Shown piece after piece: positions 10,946 to 21,539 of a stretch of 64,000 nt of DNA. This DNA comes from Corythucha ciliata (taxonomy: Eukaryota; Arthropoda; Insecta; Hemiptera; Tingidae), in the NCBI GenBank assembly GCA_038030265.1, contig CM075939.1, positions 44,063,253-44,127,252 on the forward strand. The letters run 5' to 3'. Numbering within the stretch: the stretch's first letter is position 1; every line of letters begins with the position of its first letter. A model generated the notes under the pieces. That model did not search any database, had not been told where the DNA came from, and was given only the letters and a program-made list of their open reading frames with translations. The position numbers and the translations under genes were made by a program.

Positions 10946-13900
10946 CAATGCCAGGGCGCTAGAGTCGGCTCACAAACAAAGTCAACAGTTTTCAAGCGTG
11001 AACACCGCATCCTCATTCATTTCGTCTTTTTCGCCACCGACATCACCGGCCTTCACAGCTTTCACTCGAGCGAAATGTTATTTCTGTGGGTTCGATCGCC
11101 ACGCATCTCGAGAACTATGCCCCGCGAAAGAAGCAATCTGCAAATCATGTTTGAAGAAAGGCCATTATGCCAAGGTTTGCCGTTCGAAGAAAAATTCATC
11201 GACAACAGCGCACACGGCTGTACTCGCCTCTGTCTCAGCTCTGGACAAAACTATGGTTCCAGTTAAGGTGGGTGGAATTTCAACTTTAGCTCTAATTGAT
11301 ACCGGTAGTTCGGAGACTTTTGTCTCAGAAGCATTTGTTGAAAAACATAAGTTTCCTTTATTTCCTACCAGGAGTGCAGTGTCGATGGCCTCGGTCAGTC
11401 ATACTACGGACATAACTCAGTGCTGTGAAGTACCCATTTCACTCCTTAACCATCACTACGGCAAAGTCAAAATTTCTGTTTTACCAAAATTATGTTGCGA
11501 TATTATTGTTGGCCACGATTTATTAAAGAAACATTCTGAACTTAGTATTAGTTTCGGAGGAGATAAACCACCATTAAAAGTTCATGCTCTGTTTCATGCG
11601 AAAATAGAGCCATCCGAAGTTTTTAAAAATCTAACACGAAATGTCACTCCAATAGCCACTAAATCCCGCAAACATTCATTTGACGACGTCGCTTTCATAC
11701 GAGAGGAAGTAAAAAAACTTTTAGCAGACGGGATAATTGAAGAGAGTAGGTCACCGTGGAGGGCGCAAGCTTTTGTAGTCAAATCGGAAAGCCATAAAAA
11801 AAGAATGGTTATAGATTACTCGCAAACGATTAACAAATTCACTCGGTTAGACGCTTATCCTGTTCCAGACTTGGAAGGAATAGTGCAAAGGGTTGCCCAA
11901 AATAAGTTCTTTAGCACGGTAGACTTGAAGAGTGCATATCATCAGGTGCCTTTAAGACTTGAAGATCGGCCTTACACTGCGTTTGAGGCGGATGGAAAGC
12001 TATATCATTTTTGTCGCCTAGCTTTTGGTTTAACAAATGGGGTGCCAGCTTTCCAGCGGATTATGGACGAACTAGTTACAAAAGAACAGCTCAATAATAC
12101 ATTCATTTATTTAGATGATATCACAGTTTGTGGGAAAAGCAAGGAAGAACATGACCTGAATTTAGCAAAATTTCTAAATGCGGTTAAAAAGTATGGCTTC
12201 ACAATTAATGAAAGCAAAAGTAAATACGGTCTGTCTAGCATAACTTTACTTGGTTATAAAATTGAAAATCAAACAATTTCTCCAGATCCTGAACGTTTAA
12301 GACCACTCCTGGAACTCCAACCTCCAGCAAATAAAAAGATGCTCGAACGAACTGTTGGATTATTTGCGCACTATTCTAAGTGGGTAGCAAACTACTCTGA
12401 AAAGGTTAAAAATCTCTTAAATACCAGAGAATTTCCGCTGACTAGTGAAGCTCTCTCGGAATTTAACAACTTGAAAAAGGAAATATCTCACTCTCTCGTT
12501 ACTGTAATTGATCCGAATCTCCCTTTCGTAGTCGAGACTGATGCCTCTGATCATTCAATCTCAGCAGTACTATCTCAGTCAAACAGGCCAGTCGCATTTT
12601 TCTCGAAAAAATTGAGCAATGCAGAATTAAATCATGCTGCCGTTAAAAAAGAAGCGTACGCTATAGTTGGGGCCTTAAAGAAGTGGAAGCATTTTCTTTT
12701 AGGGAAATTATTCACGATCATCACGGATCAAAGGTCGGTGTCTTTCATGTTCGATTTAAAACACAAAAATAAGATCAAAAACGAAAAGATTCAGCGATGG
12801 AGGCTCGAACTTTCTTGTTATAATTTCGATATCGTGTACAGGCCAGGAAAAGATAATAAAGTGGCCGATGCATTTTCGCGGTCGTGCGCTCTTACATCAA
12901 GTTCAAAGCTTTATTCCCTGCACTGTGACCTTTGCCATCCAGGAGTTACACGAATGTTCCATTGGGTGAGGACCCATAATCTTCCCTTTTCTGTGGAAGA
13001 AGTTCGAAAAGTTACTGCTTCATGTCCTAGCTGTATGGAAGTGAAACCAAGATTCTATAAGAATGACAAAAACAAGTTGATTAAAGCAACTTTTCCGTTT
13101 GAACGCTTAAGCATCGACTTTAAAGGGCCTCTCCCATCAAGCTCTCGTAATAAATATCTTTTAACTATTATCGACGAATTTTCAAGATTTCCGTTCGCTT
13201 ATCCATGCCCTGATACATCTTCTACTACCGTTATTGGCCACCTTACCGAGTTGTTCTCGATATTTGGCATGCCATGCTACATTCATTCTGATAGGGGATC
13301 TTCATTTATTTCGAAGGAAATGACAGATTTTCTACACTCCAGAGGGATAGCGACATCTAATTCTTCAGCTTACAACCCACAGGGCAATGGGCAGGTCGAA
13401 AGGGAAAATGGTACAATATGGCGAACCATTATGCTCGGCCTAAAAAACAAAAAGCTCAGCGTTGGCCAGTGGGAAGCCGTTCTCACTGATGCACTCCACT
13501 CCATTCGATCTCTCTTGTGCACATCGACGAATGAAACACCACATGAGCGAATGTTCAAGCATCAAAGAAGATCCTCAAACGGAGAATCTTTGCCTACCTG
13601 GCTTAAACCACAAAGCAAAGTTTTAATGAAGAAGTTTGTTCGGCTCAGTAAGTTCGACCCGCTAGTCCAAGAGGTAGACCTTGTCGACGTCAATCCAAGA
13701 TTCGCAAGAGTGCGACTACTAGACGGGAGAGAAACTACTGTTTCATTGAGGCATTTAGCCCCAGCAGGAGATGGAACGAACGAAGAGCGGGAAAATCATA
13801 TCCAAGAAGACTCAGAAACTCCAGAAGAAGTAGACGAAGCTGATACTGATCAAGAGGAAAACGTCGATCCCCCAGGAGATGAGATTCAAGATCGAATACG

Positions 13901-13958
13901 AAGATCAACAAGAATACGGAAACTCCCTACAAAATTTGATGATTTTATTTTAAATTAA
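10875..13958 (+). CDS. pol: Pol polyprotein (zinc knuckles, PR, RT, RNase H, IN)
   Basis: The open frame is 1027 codons long. The first 23 overlap gag out of register, and homology starts at about 10944. Domains by residue: two zinc knuckles, CX2CX4HX5C at 68-82 and CX2CX4HX4C at 89-102. An aspartic protease follows with the DTG triad at 142-144. Reverse transcriptase carries the catalytic Asp in VDLKSAYHQVPL (350) and YLDD at 412-415. RNase H starts at TDASDH (555). Integrase has an HHCC zinc finger (H683, H688, C717, C720) and a D748-D806-E842 triad with DD35E spacing. A C-terminal integrase tail and an acidic, then basic, end follow. All catalytic residues are present and there is no internal stop. 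It would copy the element's RNA and integrate the cDNA. The frame is shifted by +1 relative to gag, as either a programmed frameshift or a one-base lesion. Confidence 0.92.
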   Translation: MAWFQTQFAHVFWSTISCRYKKSNNARALESAHKQSQQFSSVNTASSFISSFSPPTSPAFTAFTRAKCYFCGFDRHASRELCPAKEAICKSCLKKGHYAKVCRSKKNSSTTAHTAVLASVSALDKTMVPVKVGGISTLALIDTGSSETFVSEAFVEKHKFPLFPTRSAVSMASVSHTTDITQCCEVPISLLNHHYGKVKISVLPKLCCDIIVGHDLLKKHSELSISFGGDKPPLKVHALFHAKIEPSEVFKNLTRNVTPIATKSRKHSFDDVAFIREEVKKLLADGIIEESRSPWRAQAFVVKSESHKKRMVIDYSQTINKFTRLDAYPVPDLEGIVQRVAQNKFFSTVDLKSAYHQVPLRLEDRPYTAFEADGKLYHFCRLAFGLTNGVPAFQRIMDELVTKEQLNNTFIYLDDITVCGKSKEEHDLNLAKFLNAVKKYGFTINESKSKYGLSSITLLGYKIENQTISPDPERLRPLLELQPPANKKMLERTVGLFAHYSKWVANYSEKVKNLLNTREFPLTSEALSEFNNLKKEISHSLVTVIDPNLPFVVETDASDHSISAVLSQSNRPVAFFSKKLSNAELNHAAVKKEAYAIVGALKKWKHFLLGKLFTIITDQRSVSFMFDLKHKNKIKNEKIQRWRLELSCYNFDIVYRPGKDNKVADAFSRSCALTSSSKLYSLHCDLCHPGVTRMFHWVRTHNLPFSVEEVRKVTASCPSCMEVKPRFYKNDKNKLIKATFPFERLSIDFKGPLPSSSRNKYLLTIIDEFSRFPFAYPCPDTSSTTVIGHLTELFSIFGMPCYIHSDRGSSFISKEMTDFLHSRGIATSNSSAYNPQGNGQVERENGTIWRTIMLGLKNKKLSVGQWEAVLTDALHSIRSLLCTSTNETPHERMFKHQRRSSNGESLPTWLKPQSKVLMKKFVRLSKFDPLVQEVDLVDVNPRFARVRLLDGRETTVSLRHLAPAGDGTNEERENHIQEDSETPEEVDEADTDQEENVDPPGDEIQDRIRRSTRIRKLPTKFDDFILN

Positions 13959-13960
13959 CC

Positions 13961-13969
13961 CGGGGAGAA
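13961..13969 (+). other. Polypurine tract of the LTR element
   Basis: The purine run GGGGAGAA directly precedes the TG of the 3' LTR. This is the expected site for plus-strand priming in LTR retrotransposons. Confidence 0.75.
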
Positions 13970-14101
13970 TGTCATGATATTTTATGAATTATTAATCCCT
14001 CCAGTCCTCCCTTTCCACATGATTATTTTCCTAATTGTTTTATCTTTTAAATCATTCTCATTTTGAGATCAATAAAGCCTTAACTCTGAAAGGTCTATTT
14101 T
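13970..14101 (+). repeat. 3' LTR (132 bases)
   Basis: It is identical to 10299-10430 as read by eye. The flank continues CTCTCTTAAGG, which does not repeat the bases before the 5' LTR (TTACAT), so no target-site duplication is visible. Confidence 0.9.
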
Positions 14102-14139
14102 CTCTCTTAAGGTCGTTCATCATCCTTTGCTTGTCCAAA

Positions 14140-14400
14140 TGACCAACTTCGAGGAAATTAGCGCTTATCTTAATTTGCGTCGCGAATTTTCCCGAAGAAC
14201 TACTCATGAATTGACGCATTATCTCAATTTCAGCCAAGGATGAGAGCTTTTTCGGAATTTCAGGCGAGAATATTAGCGTTTTTTAGAACTTTTAGCCGCG
14301 TGATTGCCCCAAAACAGCAAATTAGCGTGCATTCTCAATGTTAGCCGCCTAAGGACGTATAGAAACTGGGAATTAGCCTTTTTTTCTCAATTTCAGGGTC
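14140..14400 (+). repeat. Degenerate array, dialect A
   Basis: Units of the GCGAATT.GCG...CTCAATTTCAGCC type follow the LTR element. Together with the A array at 9300 and the B array at 9640, they suggest that the element landed in array-rich sequence. Confidence 0.6.
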
Positions 14401-14644
14401 ATAACCGGGGCGGCCGGGACGCTCGTCACTGTTACAGATCCCGAAACAACAGTGCCTCGGGCTACAAATCGCGTTAAATGTAAAAAATTATAGCACTTAA
14501 TAGGGGTAGAGAAAGAGGATTCAGATTGACATGGGAAACGACCCGTGTAACCTTAAGCCAGTATAACCAGAAACTCGGGCCTGCGCTCTGCCAGGCACAA
14601 CGTCTATTAATTCTCTTTTGCAAGCGTCAGATCGCGCTGTAAGT

Positions 14645-16360
14645 ATCTTTCGAAAAAGTGCTACTCGGATTATTTAAAAGGCGTCGAATCGGCAATTCCG
14701 TCGAATAATAAGTCATTTTGGAGTCACGTGAACTCTTTAAAAGGAGACCATGGACTCCCTAGCAAACTTAGGTACCAAGGGGTTGAAAGTGAAAATGCGG
14801 CTTGAGCCATTCACTCACGGTTGAAGCGACGGCTAGCGAGGAGTCATCCCGAGGGTTCTGTGTGTCTGGCCATGCGCTGTCTGAAGAGTCTGTCCGCCAG
14901 AATATAATCGATTTGGATTCCAATAAGGGTGTTGGATTTGATCAACTTCATCCCTCCATAGTAAGATCTTGTGCTGAAGAGTTAGTGAAGCCATTGACGA
15001 TTTTGTTCAACTTATCGTTGTCAAAATGTGTGTTCCCATCCTGTCTGAAGGATTGTGTAATTGTCCCCGTGTTCAAATCGGGTGATCGTTCTGATGTAGG
15101 AAATTATCGGCCGATCGCTAAGCTCTCTGTTCTCTCGAAGCTGTTGGAATCTCTTGTACTTGATCAGTTGGCATCGCTTATAGATAGTGTTGTGGTGCCT
15201 CAGCAATTTGGCGTCATAGAACGCCGTTCTATACGGTATTGAATCTGCTGTGCATTCAGAGTTACATTGCTGGTGCCTTCATGGAGCATGCCCAAATTGA
15301 TGTGGTCTATGCTGACTTGAGTAAAGCATTTGACCTGGTCCCGCATGAGCTGTTGCTGTCTAAATTTCGTTCCTATGGGGTTAAGGGACCTCTCCTTGAT
15401 TGGATACGCTCGTATTTGACTGGACGTCGGCAAACGGTCCAAGTCGGGTCGATTTTCTCCGAGTGGTTTGGCATGCCTTGTGGAGTGCCTCAGGGGTCCC
15501 TGTTTGGTCCAGGAGCGTTTATCATTTTTATAAATGATCTCATGGCATGCCCGGAGCCAGTAAATGCGCTGTTGTTCGCGGATGACTTTAAACTATACTG
15601 GAAAGTCACCTCGGATGACGATTGCGCGGTCTTGCAGGGTGCAGTGAGTAGGCTTGATGAGTGGTGTCATAAGAATGGGATGATTCTAAATTTGTCAAAG
15701 TGCTCTGCCCTTTCGTTCCATCGCTCTACTGCACCTATTGGTTATGACTATGAGTTGAACGGAGTGGTCATTAGCAGAGTAACGAGTGTAAGGGACCTTT
15801 GTGTCTGGTTTGATCAGAAACTAACCTTCGATTACCATGTGGATGCAGTCGGTAAGAAGGCGCTGAGGTTACTGGGATTCGTCCTCCGATGCACCCGAAA
15901 CTTCAGAAGCCCCTCTGTACTGGAATTCTGGTCACCGTATCTTCTTTAAGCATCAATCGAGACTCGTAATTGTGCAGAAAAAGTATTTTAGGTACCTGAG
16001 GCTTCTGTATTTATCCCAGGCACTAGGATTACCCAGGCACCCTTGTTCTTTGATTCTGAGAAGGAAAAGAGCCGATCTCTCGTTGCTGTTTCGAATCGTT
16101 CGGGGGCTGGTGGATTGTCCCGATCTTGTGGAGAAAATTCGGTTCTGCGTGCCTGCTAGGAATACCCGCGAGGCGTCCACGTTTTATGTCCAACTGTGTG
16201 CAACTGACTACTTTTATCACTCGCCTCTTCCGAGAATAAAGAGTCTGGCTATTCAACTCGATGTCGATCTCTTCCGCGTGTCTTTCGCAGCTTTTAAAAA
16301 ACTTATTTCTATACCCTTGACCTGTGATATAGATTTATTTTGCGCTTATTAATAATATTT
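14645..16360 (+). pseudogene. Broken Jockey/CR1-like LINE (reverse transcriptase part)
   Basis: The coding remnant reads in three registers. From about 14695 comes the linker before RT (K-S-F-W-S-H-V-N-S-L). From 14802 come the RT start motifs with G-D-R-S-D-V-G-N-Y-R-P-I. From about 15227 comes the RT core with DLSKAFDLVPH, GVPQGSLFGP and the catalytic FADD. From about 15950 comes the region downstream of RT, ending at 16352. Frameshifts lie near 14800, 15225 and 15950. No endonuclease domain is present, so the copy is 5'-truncated as is usual for LINEs. No clear poly-A tail follows. The protein would have been the non-LTR retrotransposon ORF2; this copy is dead. The clade assignment rests on motif style only. 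Confidence 0.85.
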
Positions 16361-16499
16361 GACAGTTTTATTTGTTAATTTATTCTTTTGTTAAAATTCT
16401 TGTTAATTTTTGTCTTCCAGTTTTACTGCCTTATCACGTTGTGAATCTACGACAAAAGGCCAGATTTTTAGGATTTGACGTTCATTTCAAGCAATAAAA

Positions 16500-19400
16500 T
16501 GGCCTCTATCTTAAGCTAAATTGTCCGTAGTTTCTGAAAATGTCATCAAGGTTTGGATCAAGTGTAATGTAAGCCGAGAAATCTGGGATTTTTCAAAGCA
16601 ATTGCCGTAATTTCCTTTACAAAAAAAACAAAAAAACATAAATCTTGAATGGATCTCGATAGGACCCGTCCGGAAGTGGCGTTGTACTCGGATTTAGACG
16701 TAGTTTCACCCAAAATTTTCTGTCATAGTAATACGGATCCACTCTGTGTTTATGGCCTAGGCATATAAAAGCCTATTATCCCTTCAAAAGTAGCGCACCT
16801 TGTGAAGGAAGGGGAGTTTGTTGTCCCTTGAAGGGCATATTATTAACATTCTACCGTCCACTTCAATTGCAGTTTGATTTTACAAAACTCAAACATGCAA
16901 AAAACAAAAAATGTTTACTTCTACACCCGCCGTAACTCTCGAACCGTTCACTCAAGTAAGATTATCTCGGGGATCATTTTTGTGGGCAATTTGATGAAGA
17001 TTATTTTTGTAAATGGTCATTTTCACGATAAACCTCAAAGATTTCGAAATATTTGAGAAATACTGGAACAAAATAAGAATTTACTAACTTATTACCCCCT
17101 CCTACCCAAACCCATAGCTCCAAGTGGTGGAACTTTTTACCAATCAATATGTGGGTTGTGAGGAACAATTTGGCGTTAAAGAGAAACTTTCACTAATTGC
17201 ACCGTACTATATGTGAAAAAAAAAAAAAAATCTTCAGCTGTTGTAGCCATCTTCAAAAGTGCTGTAATGAACTATAGTGAAATACACATTACCACACAAA
17301 AAACTCAATAATTTTGGGCCTGTAGCACGTCTGGCATGTTGCTGCTTGCGTATTTACGGCAAGATTTTCATTTATCCAGGTTAGAAGTAAACAAAAAAGA
17401 GTGCAGGATGGGAGTGTAGCGAGCACTAATAGAGCTTACTCGTAATAAACTGATCCTTACTTTCTTTAGGCTCTTCAGTTTCTTTCATCAGGGAAAGAAA
17501 AGGGCTTATTCTTCATTATATAACTTTCCATCTTCAGCGTCTCGCGTAACTAATACGAATCTCCGTGCTTCGACCTTTCCGAAGTTACCTCCATCCCTTG
17601 CCCTATTAGTCACTGTACTACCACTTTTTTTTATTATTACCTGGACGCACCGGATTCGTGTCGAAACCCTTTCAGCTTTATTATTATACTTGACGCTAAA
17701 TCAACGAACACGTGAATAGCACTTCTGGAAAATAGCTATATGTGGGCTAAAAATAACTTATAAAATTTGATTTTTCATCCAGGCGTCTTACTGTCACACA
17801 GTTTATAAAAAAAAAAAGTGAAAAAGTCACGAAGAACCGCATAAATTATCGGAGCGCCGCCGTCGATAGTATAAAAATTCATGGATTAATGGAAAATTCT
17901 TCTCCATCCTTGACAGTGGAACAATATTTTATTTTTTTTAAAAAACTGGTGACGACGACAGGACGGCTTGTGGGCAGAGGGATCTTGGGATTGGCTCCTA
18001 TAGACGTATTTAGACGCTTTTCGTTCTTTCTTTTGCTATAAGGATAGCGCTAGGCGTTAAAAAGTTGATGCGCGTGCAAAAAAAAGAAATGTTACAAAGA
18101 AAAAAAAGAAGATTGAAAGTGCAAAAAAACTCTCCTTCGAAACAAATACTGAAGTTGCTGACTTGGAAATTGTTGAAATGGGTGAGGATGGTGGATTGTG
18201 AGGGGGGGGGGCGTTCTTCTTCTTAATTCGGTCAAGTTTTCACAGTTCTAACTTTGCTACTAAAGGAACCAGAAAACCGGTTGGACTTGGTGGTGTATGT
18301 GTGTGAGTGTGTCAATTTGTACCGCCCTTCGACCCCATCCCATTATGCTAGCTCGCTTCATTCAATTACATTCTCCTAAATGACTTTAATGAGAGGGCGC
18401 CAAGTCAAGAGAGTGAGCGAGTGAGGGAAGGAAGGAACACGGAAACAAGTTTCCGTTCTATTCGAGTGCTCTATGCTCTCCTGTTTCGCTTCGTATTATC
18501 CCTTTGGTGGGGCCGGGGGAGGAGTTGTGAGTAGGGAATTTCACTTTGGGGAAAAACTTCGATTTTATCCTTTAAATATAAAATAGCTACATGGCTAAAA
18601 AAAAATGGGAACTACTTGGACTTAAGGTTGATACACCCCCCCCCCCCTTAACAGGTATTTTTACTATCCGGAAAATCCTCTTTACTCAGACCCCAATCAA
18701 CTTCAGGAGTAAAGATGAGCAGTTCGCTAGGTTGCCATGGCAGCCCTTCCTTACACCGTATAGGGTTGCAGCTTTTCATCCGACGAGTTTTCTCCCCTAT
18801 ACTATACGAACAAAACACCTGCGCGTTCTTGTAATCTTTTAGGACTAAAATAATTTAAATCGTTATCTCTCCATCGATATATTCCACTTCAAACGAGCTG
18901 ATTGACGCGGAATAATTATTGTTCATTACCCTCTTGATGACATCAAAAACCTCGTCGAAGCTCACCTAAGTCTCTCCCTTCTCATCATTCTTTTTTATTT
19001 CGCCAGTATTTTCCGTTAGATTAACCTCACGAGTACTTTTCACGATTTTACCCTTCACGGGTTTCATCTCGGGAGAATTCTGTCTCTCACTTATTTTTTA
19101 ATGTTTCCTGTGGGACGCGGATTGTATAAAAGTCATGCTTGTACAGAGCGGTTTTTTTTTTCTATCAATTTATAAAAAGTGTTCAGAACTTAAACAAAAA
19201 AGAACTGTGGAGTCGTTCGTGATGGTGGTGAGGGGCTTAAAAAAATAAAATAAAATAAAAGATCAATAAGACGTACCATCGGGTACCTATTCCACCCCCT
19301 TCTCACTGTTCTCCTGTGTTTTCATTCTGTACTGTCTTTCTTCAGCTATCGTGTTATTGTAATCCGTCATACGCTGTCTCCATTCTCAACTTTCAATTCA

Positions 19401-20185
19401 CTTCCATTCTCGCTAACCCTTTCATTCCCACACCCATCTATTTACCTTCATTCAAGATAGGTACCAATCTTATTATTCTTCATTTCATTCTACCCAATCA
19501 ACAGAGTGTAGTGGGGGGAGGATCTCAATTCAAAAAAAAAAAAAAAACTTCCCTTCCAATACTTGCAATCTGGAAGAAGACCCTCCCCCCCTCGCAACAA
19601 ACCCTATTTTTCTTCCACGAAAACCCTATACCTTTTCTTTCCTTTTAAAAGAGTTGGGTTGTTGGAAAAAGGAGTCCGAAGATTTAAGGAGAAGGAGGGA
19701 GAGCAATGGGCAAAGTGTATATATCGTGATTTCCTCGTCTAGATCAACCACCGCCTCTTTTCCACTTCTTTCAATAGAAGCACAAAATAGGATCGCTTTG
19801 CCTGATTTTTTTGTTTCCCTACTTTATAGTGTTGATGAGGGGGGCGGAGCGGAGCGGATACGTTTGCTTATAAACGTATTACTATAAGCGACGCTCACGC
19901 GATAAACAGCCACCTTTTTATGGGACTCTATAAAGAGGAGTTGTTTAAAGGATATTTTAGATTTGGCGCACTTTTTTAAGACTTGCCGTAATCTACTGTA
20001 AATGGATGGAGGTGGTGCTTCTGCGAACTGCCACGATTTTAGCCACAGGCAGATTTACAAGGAGGGGGCGACGGAGGAAGAAATTGGGAGAAAAAATAGA
20101 ATAACTCGAAAATCGGGAAGACAAACGTTTTTATTTTGTTTAAAAGGCTTCACTTTCTCACTTTTTTTAACATCCTTCCACCCAG
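16500..20185. other. Long AT-rich island, no gene recognised
   Basis: There is no array dialect and no protein motif in the short frames (up to 110 residues). Visible items are A and T runs (17217-17230, 17807, 19150), a G run at about 18200, a C run near 18640 and small pyrimidine-rich stretches around 19320-19450. Some of this may be regulatory or untranslated sequence of genes outside the window. Confidence 0.4.
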
Positions 20186-20189
20186 ACAG

Positions 20190-20645
20190 AAAATATGCTA
20201 TTGCGCTCGAAATGGATGCTCAATTGGTGATACAGAATAGCCTCGAACGCCTTGGAGACGCATGGTACGATCGCGATTGGATGATAACTTGAAGGGCTGT
20301 CCTGAGACCCCTTTTTTGGGATCGGATATACCTTCGAAAGCTTGAGACCTTCAGGATAGATGCCAGTTGCAATCGAGAGGTTGTATAAATACGCGAGCGG
20401 CTCACCCCTTTAATCATGATCATAGAAAGTCCGTATGCATCCGTGCTATAGCTGGGTTTCAGGCCGGAGATAGTCTCAAAAACCCCCTCAACGGAAACCT
20501 CCTTGAAGTGGAAGAGAGGCGCCTGCTTGCCAAAGCCGGCTCGCGGTATCCATTTCGAATCCTCCACAGAGCTTTAACGAGACACTCTCTCAGCACTGTC
20601 AATAAACAACTCGTTCAATTGCTCGGCGTCGAGTAGAGAGGACTG
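20190..20645 (-). pseudogene. LINE fragment, second copy (RT start region)
   Basis: On the minus strand, an E-Q-L-N-E-L-F-like segment (about 20640), then F-E-T-I-S-G-L-K-P-S-Y-S-T-D-A-Y-G-L-S, lead after a frameshift near 20400 into a segment with Y-P-E-G-L-K-L-S-K-V, then P-I-P-K-K-G and S-Y-H-P-I-A-I-V-P. This is the conserved start of a Jockey/CR1-type reverse transcriptase. One in-frame stop and at least one frameshift are present. It breaks off before the catalytic motifs at about 20190. It directly abuts the BEL/Pao fragment at about 20645. Confidence 0.75.
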
Positions 20646-21520
20646 AGTTCGAGAGCTTACCAACTCTAAATGCACGGCACGAATCACCGCACACGTGAAC
20701 AGAACCACCCAAACCTTCGATTTATGAAGACGATCATTTCTGGTCATGTTGTCGTGGAGGCCGAACAATCCAGGGATTTTCAACATTTTTGTCTCTCCAC
20801 AAGTTTTCCTGCTACACCGAATCGATTTTCAACCTGACTAGGTCATCATCAGGGTTTCTTCAATTAAGAGATCCGAGAGTCATACACTTTTCATGTGAAA
20901 GTCACATTCGTTATTCCTTTAATAACGGATTGAATTTATCTTTCAAATATAAAGGACCACATAAGCCAATCCCAGTCACTTCAAAAGGGACGGCGTTTTC
21001 AACTCGTTCGGGGGGGGGGGGGGGGGAGATCTGAGCTCTGCGTTTCTGAATATCTCACGTTGTATCATGCACCATAGAGCGTTTTCTGCCTCTTGAATTT
21101 CGTCTGCAGACAGTTCCCTTTGTTCTGACTTGATGGATCTCCGGCAATTCTTTAAGAAACGTCGAACCTACCCTATGAGACGAACAATGCGTCGAAACGC
21201 TGAAAAACGGTGGTAAAAACCCCATCATCGGTTGGCCATTTCTGTCGATCAAGCTGCAACCAATGGGGGGGGGGGGCTCCCACCATTTTGACTTGAAAAG
21301 CTCTTCCCCATTGCAGCTTCGAGAAGGGTGATCGGCGGGGTTATTTTCCCCTTTAACGTGTCTCCAACCAGAGCTTGAGGTCAGACGCCGAATTTCTCGG
21401 ACTCGATTTCGCACGAAGACTGTCCCTTCCCTCTCCTCGTTGTGGATCCACGCAAGTACAGTGGACGAATCGGTCCAAAAAAAAGGAGATGACGCCTTGA
21501 GGCCCCAGCGCCTCTTGACT
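20646..21520 (-). pseudogene. BEL/Pao retrotransposon pol fragment, broken
   Basis: Read on the minus strand: RNase H end with WTDSSTVLAWI (about 21475-21440), followed by VFVRNRVREIRRL and W-R-H-V-K-G-E-N-N-P-A-D-H-P-S-R (about 21340). These are hallmark BEL/Pao motifs. The integrase start P-F-E-V-T-G-I-G-L-C-G-P-L follows at about 20985. The integrase core V-L-F-T-C-A-V-I-R-A-V-H-L-E-L comes at about 20665-20710. Between the last two, about 225 bases of foreign sequence are inserted (20718-20945). A 17-base G run (21010-21026) has expanded a proline stretch. It is an inactive remnant without LTRs. Confidence 0.85.
20718..20945 (-). mobile_element. Inserted fragment with hammerhead-like core (Penelope-like?)
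   Basis: This sequence interrupts the BEL/Pao integrase between two motifs that are adjacent in the family. On the minus strand it carries CCCTGATGATGACCT, then AGGTTGAAAATCGATTC, then GGTGTAGCAGG (about 20809-20854). This matches the hammerhead arrangement: CUGAUGA, a stem II hairpin GACCT/AGGTT, GAAA, a minimal stem III AAT/ATT, cleavage after C, and stem I ACC/GGT. One unpaired base precedes stem II. Short hammerheads of this kind are known from the terminal repeats of Penelope-like elements, but no Penelope protein is present here. The family is an inference. Confidence 0.4.
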
Positions 21521-21539
21521 CTTTAAAAAGTCAAAGTTT

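Larger units (their letters stand above)
10299..14101 (+). mobile_element. Ty3/gypsy-type LTR retrotransposon, nearly intact
   Basis: This is a 3.8-kb element bounded by two identical 132-base LTRs, with gag followed by protease, reverse transcriptase, RNase H and integrase in that order (Ty3/gypsy order). The compact size, short LTRs and double zinc knuckle recall the CsRn1-like or mag-like branch, which is an inference. There is no env-type frame. Identical LTRs imply recent insertion. Three oddities stand out. gag and pol are offset by one base. No target-site duplication flanks the LTRs. The shared LTR ends in TTTT rather than the usual CA. The leader between LTR and gag is only about 23 bases, and I recognise no primer-binding site in it. 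Confidence 0.9.
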
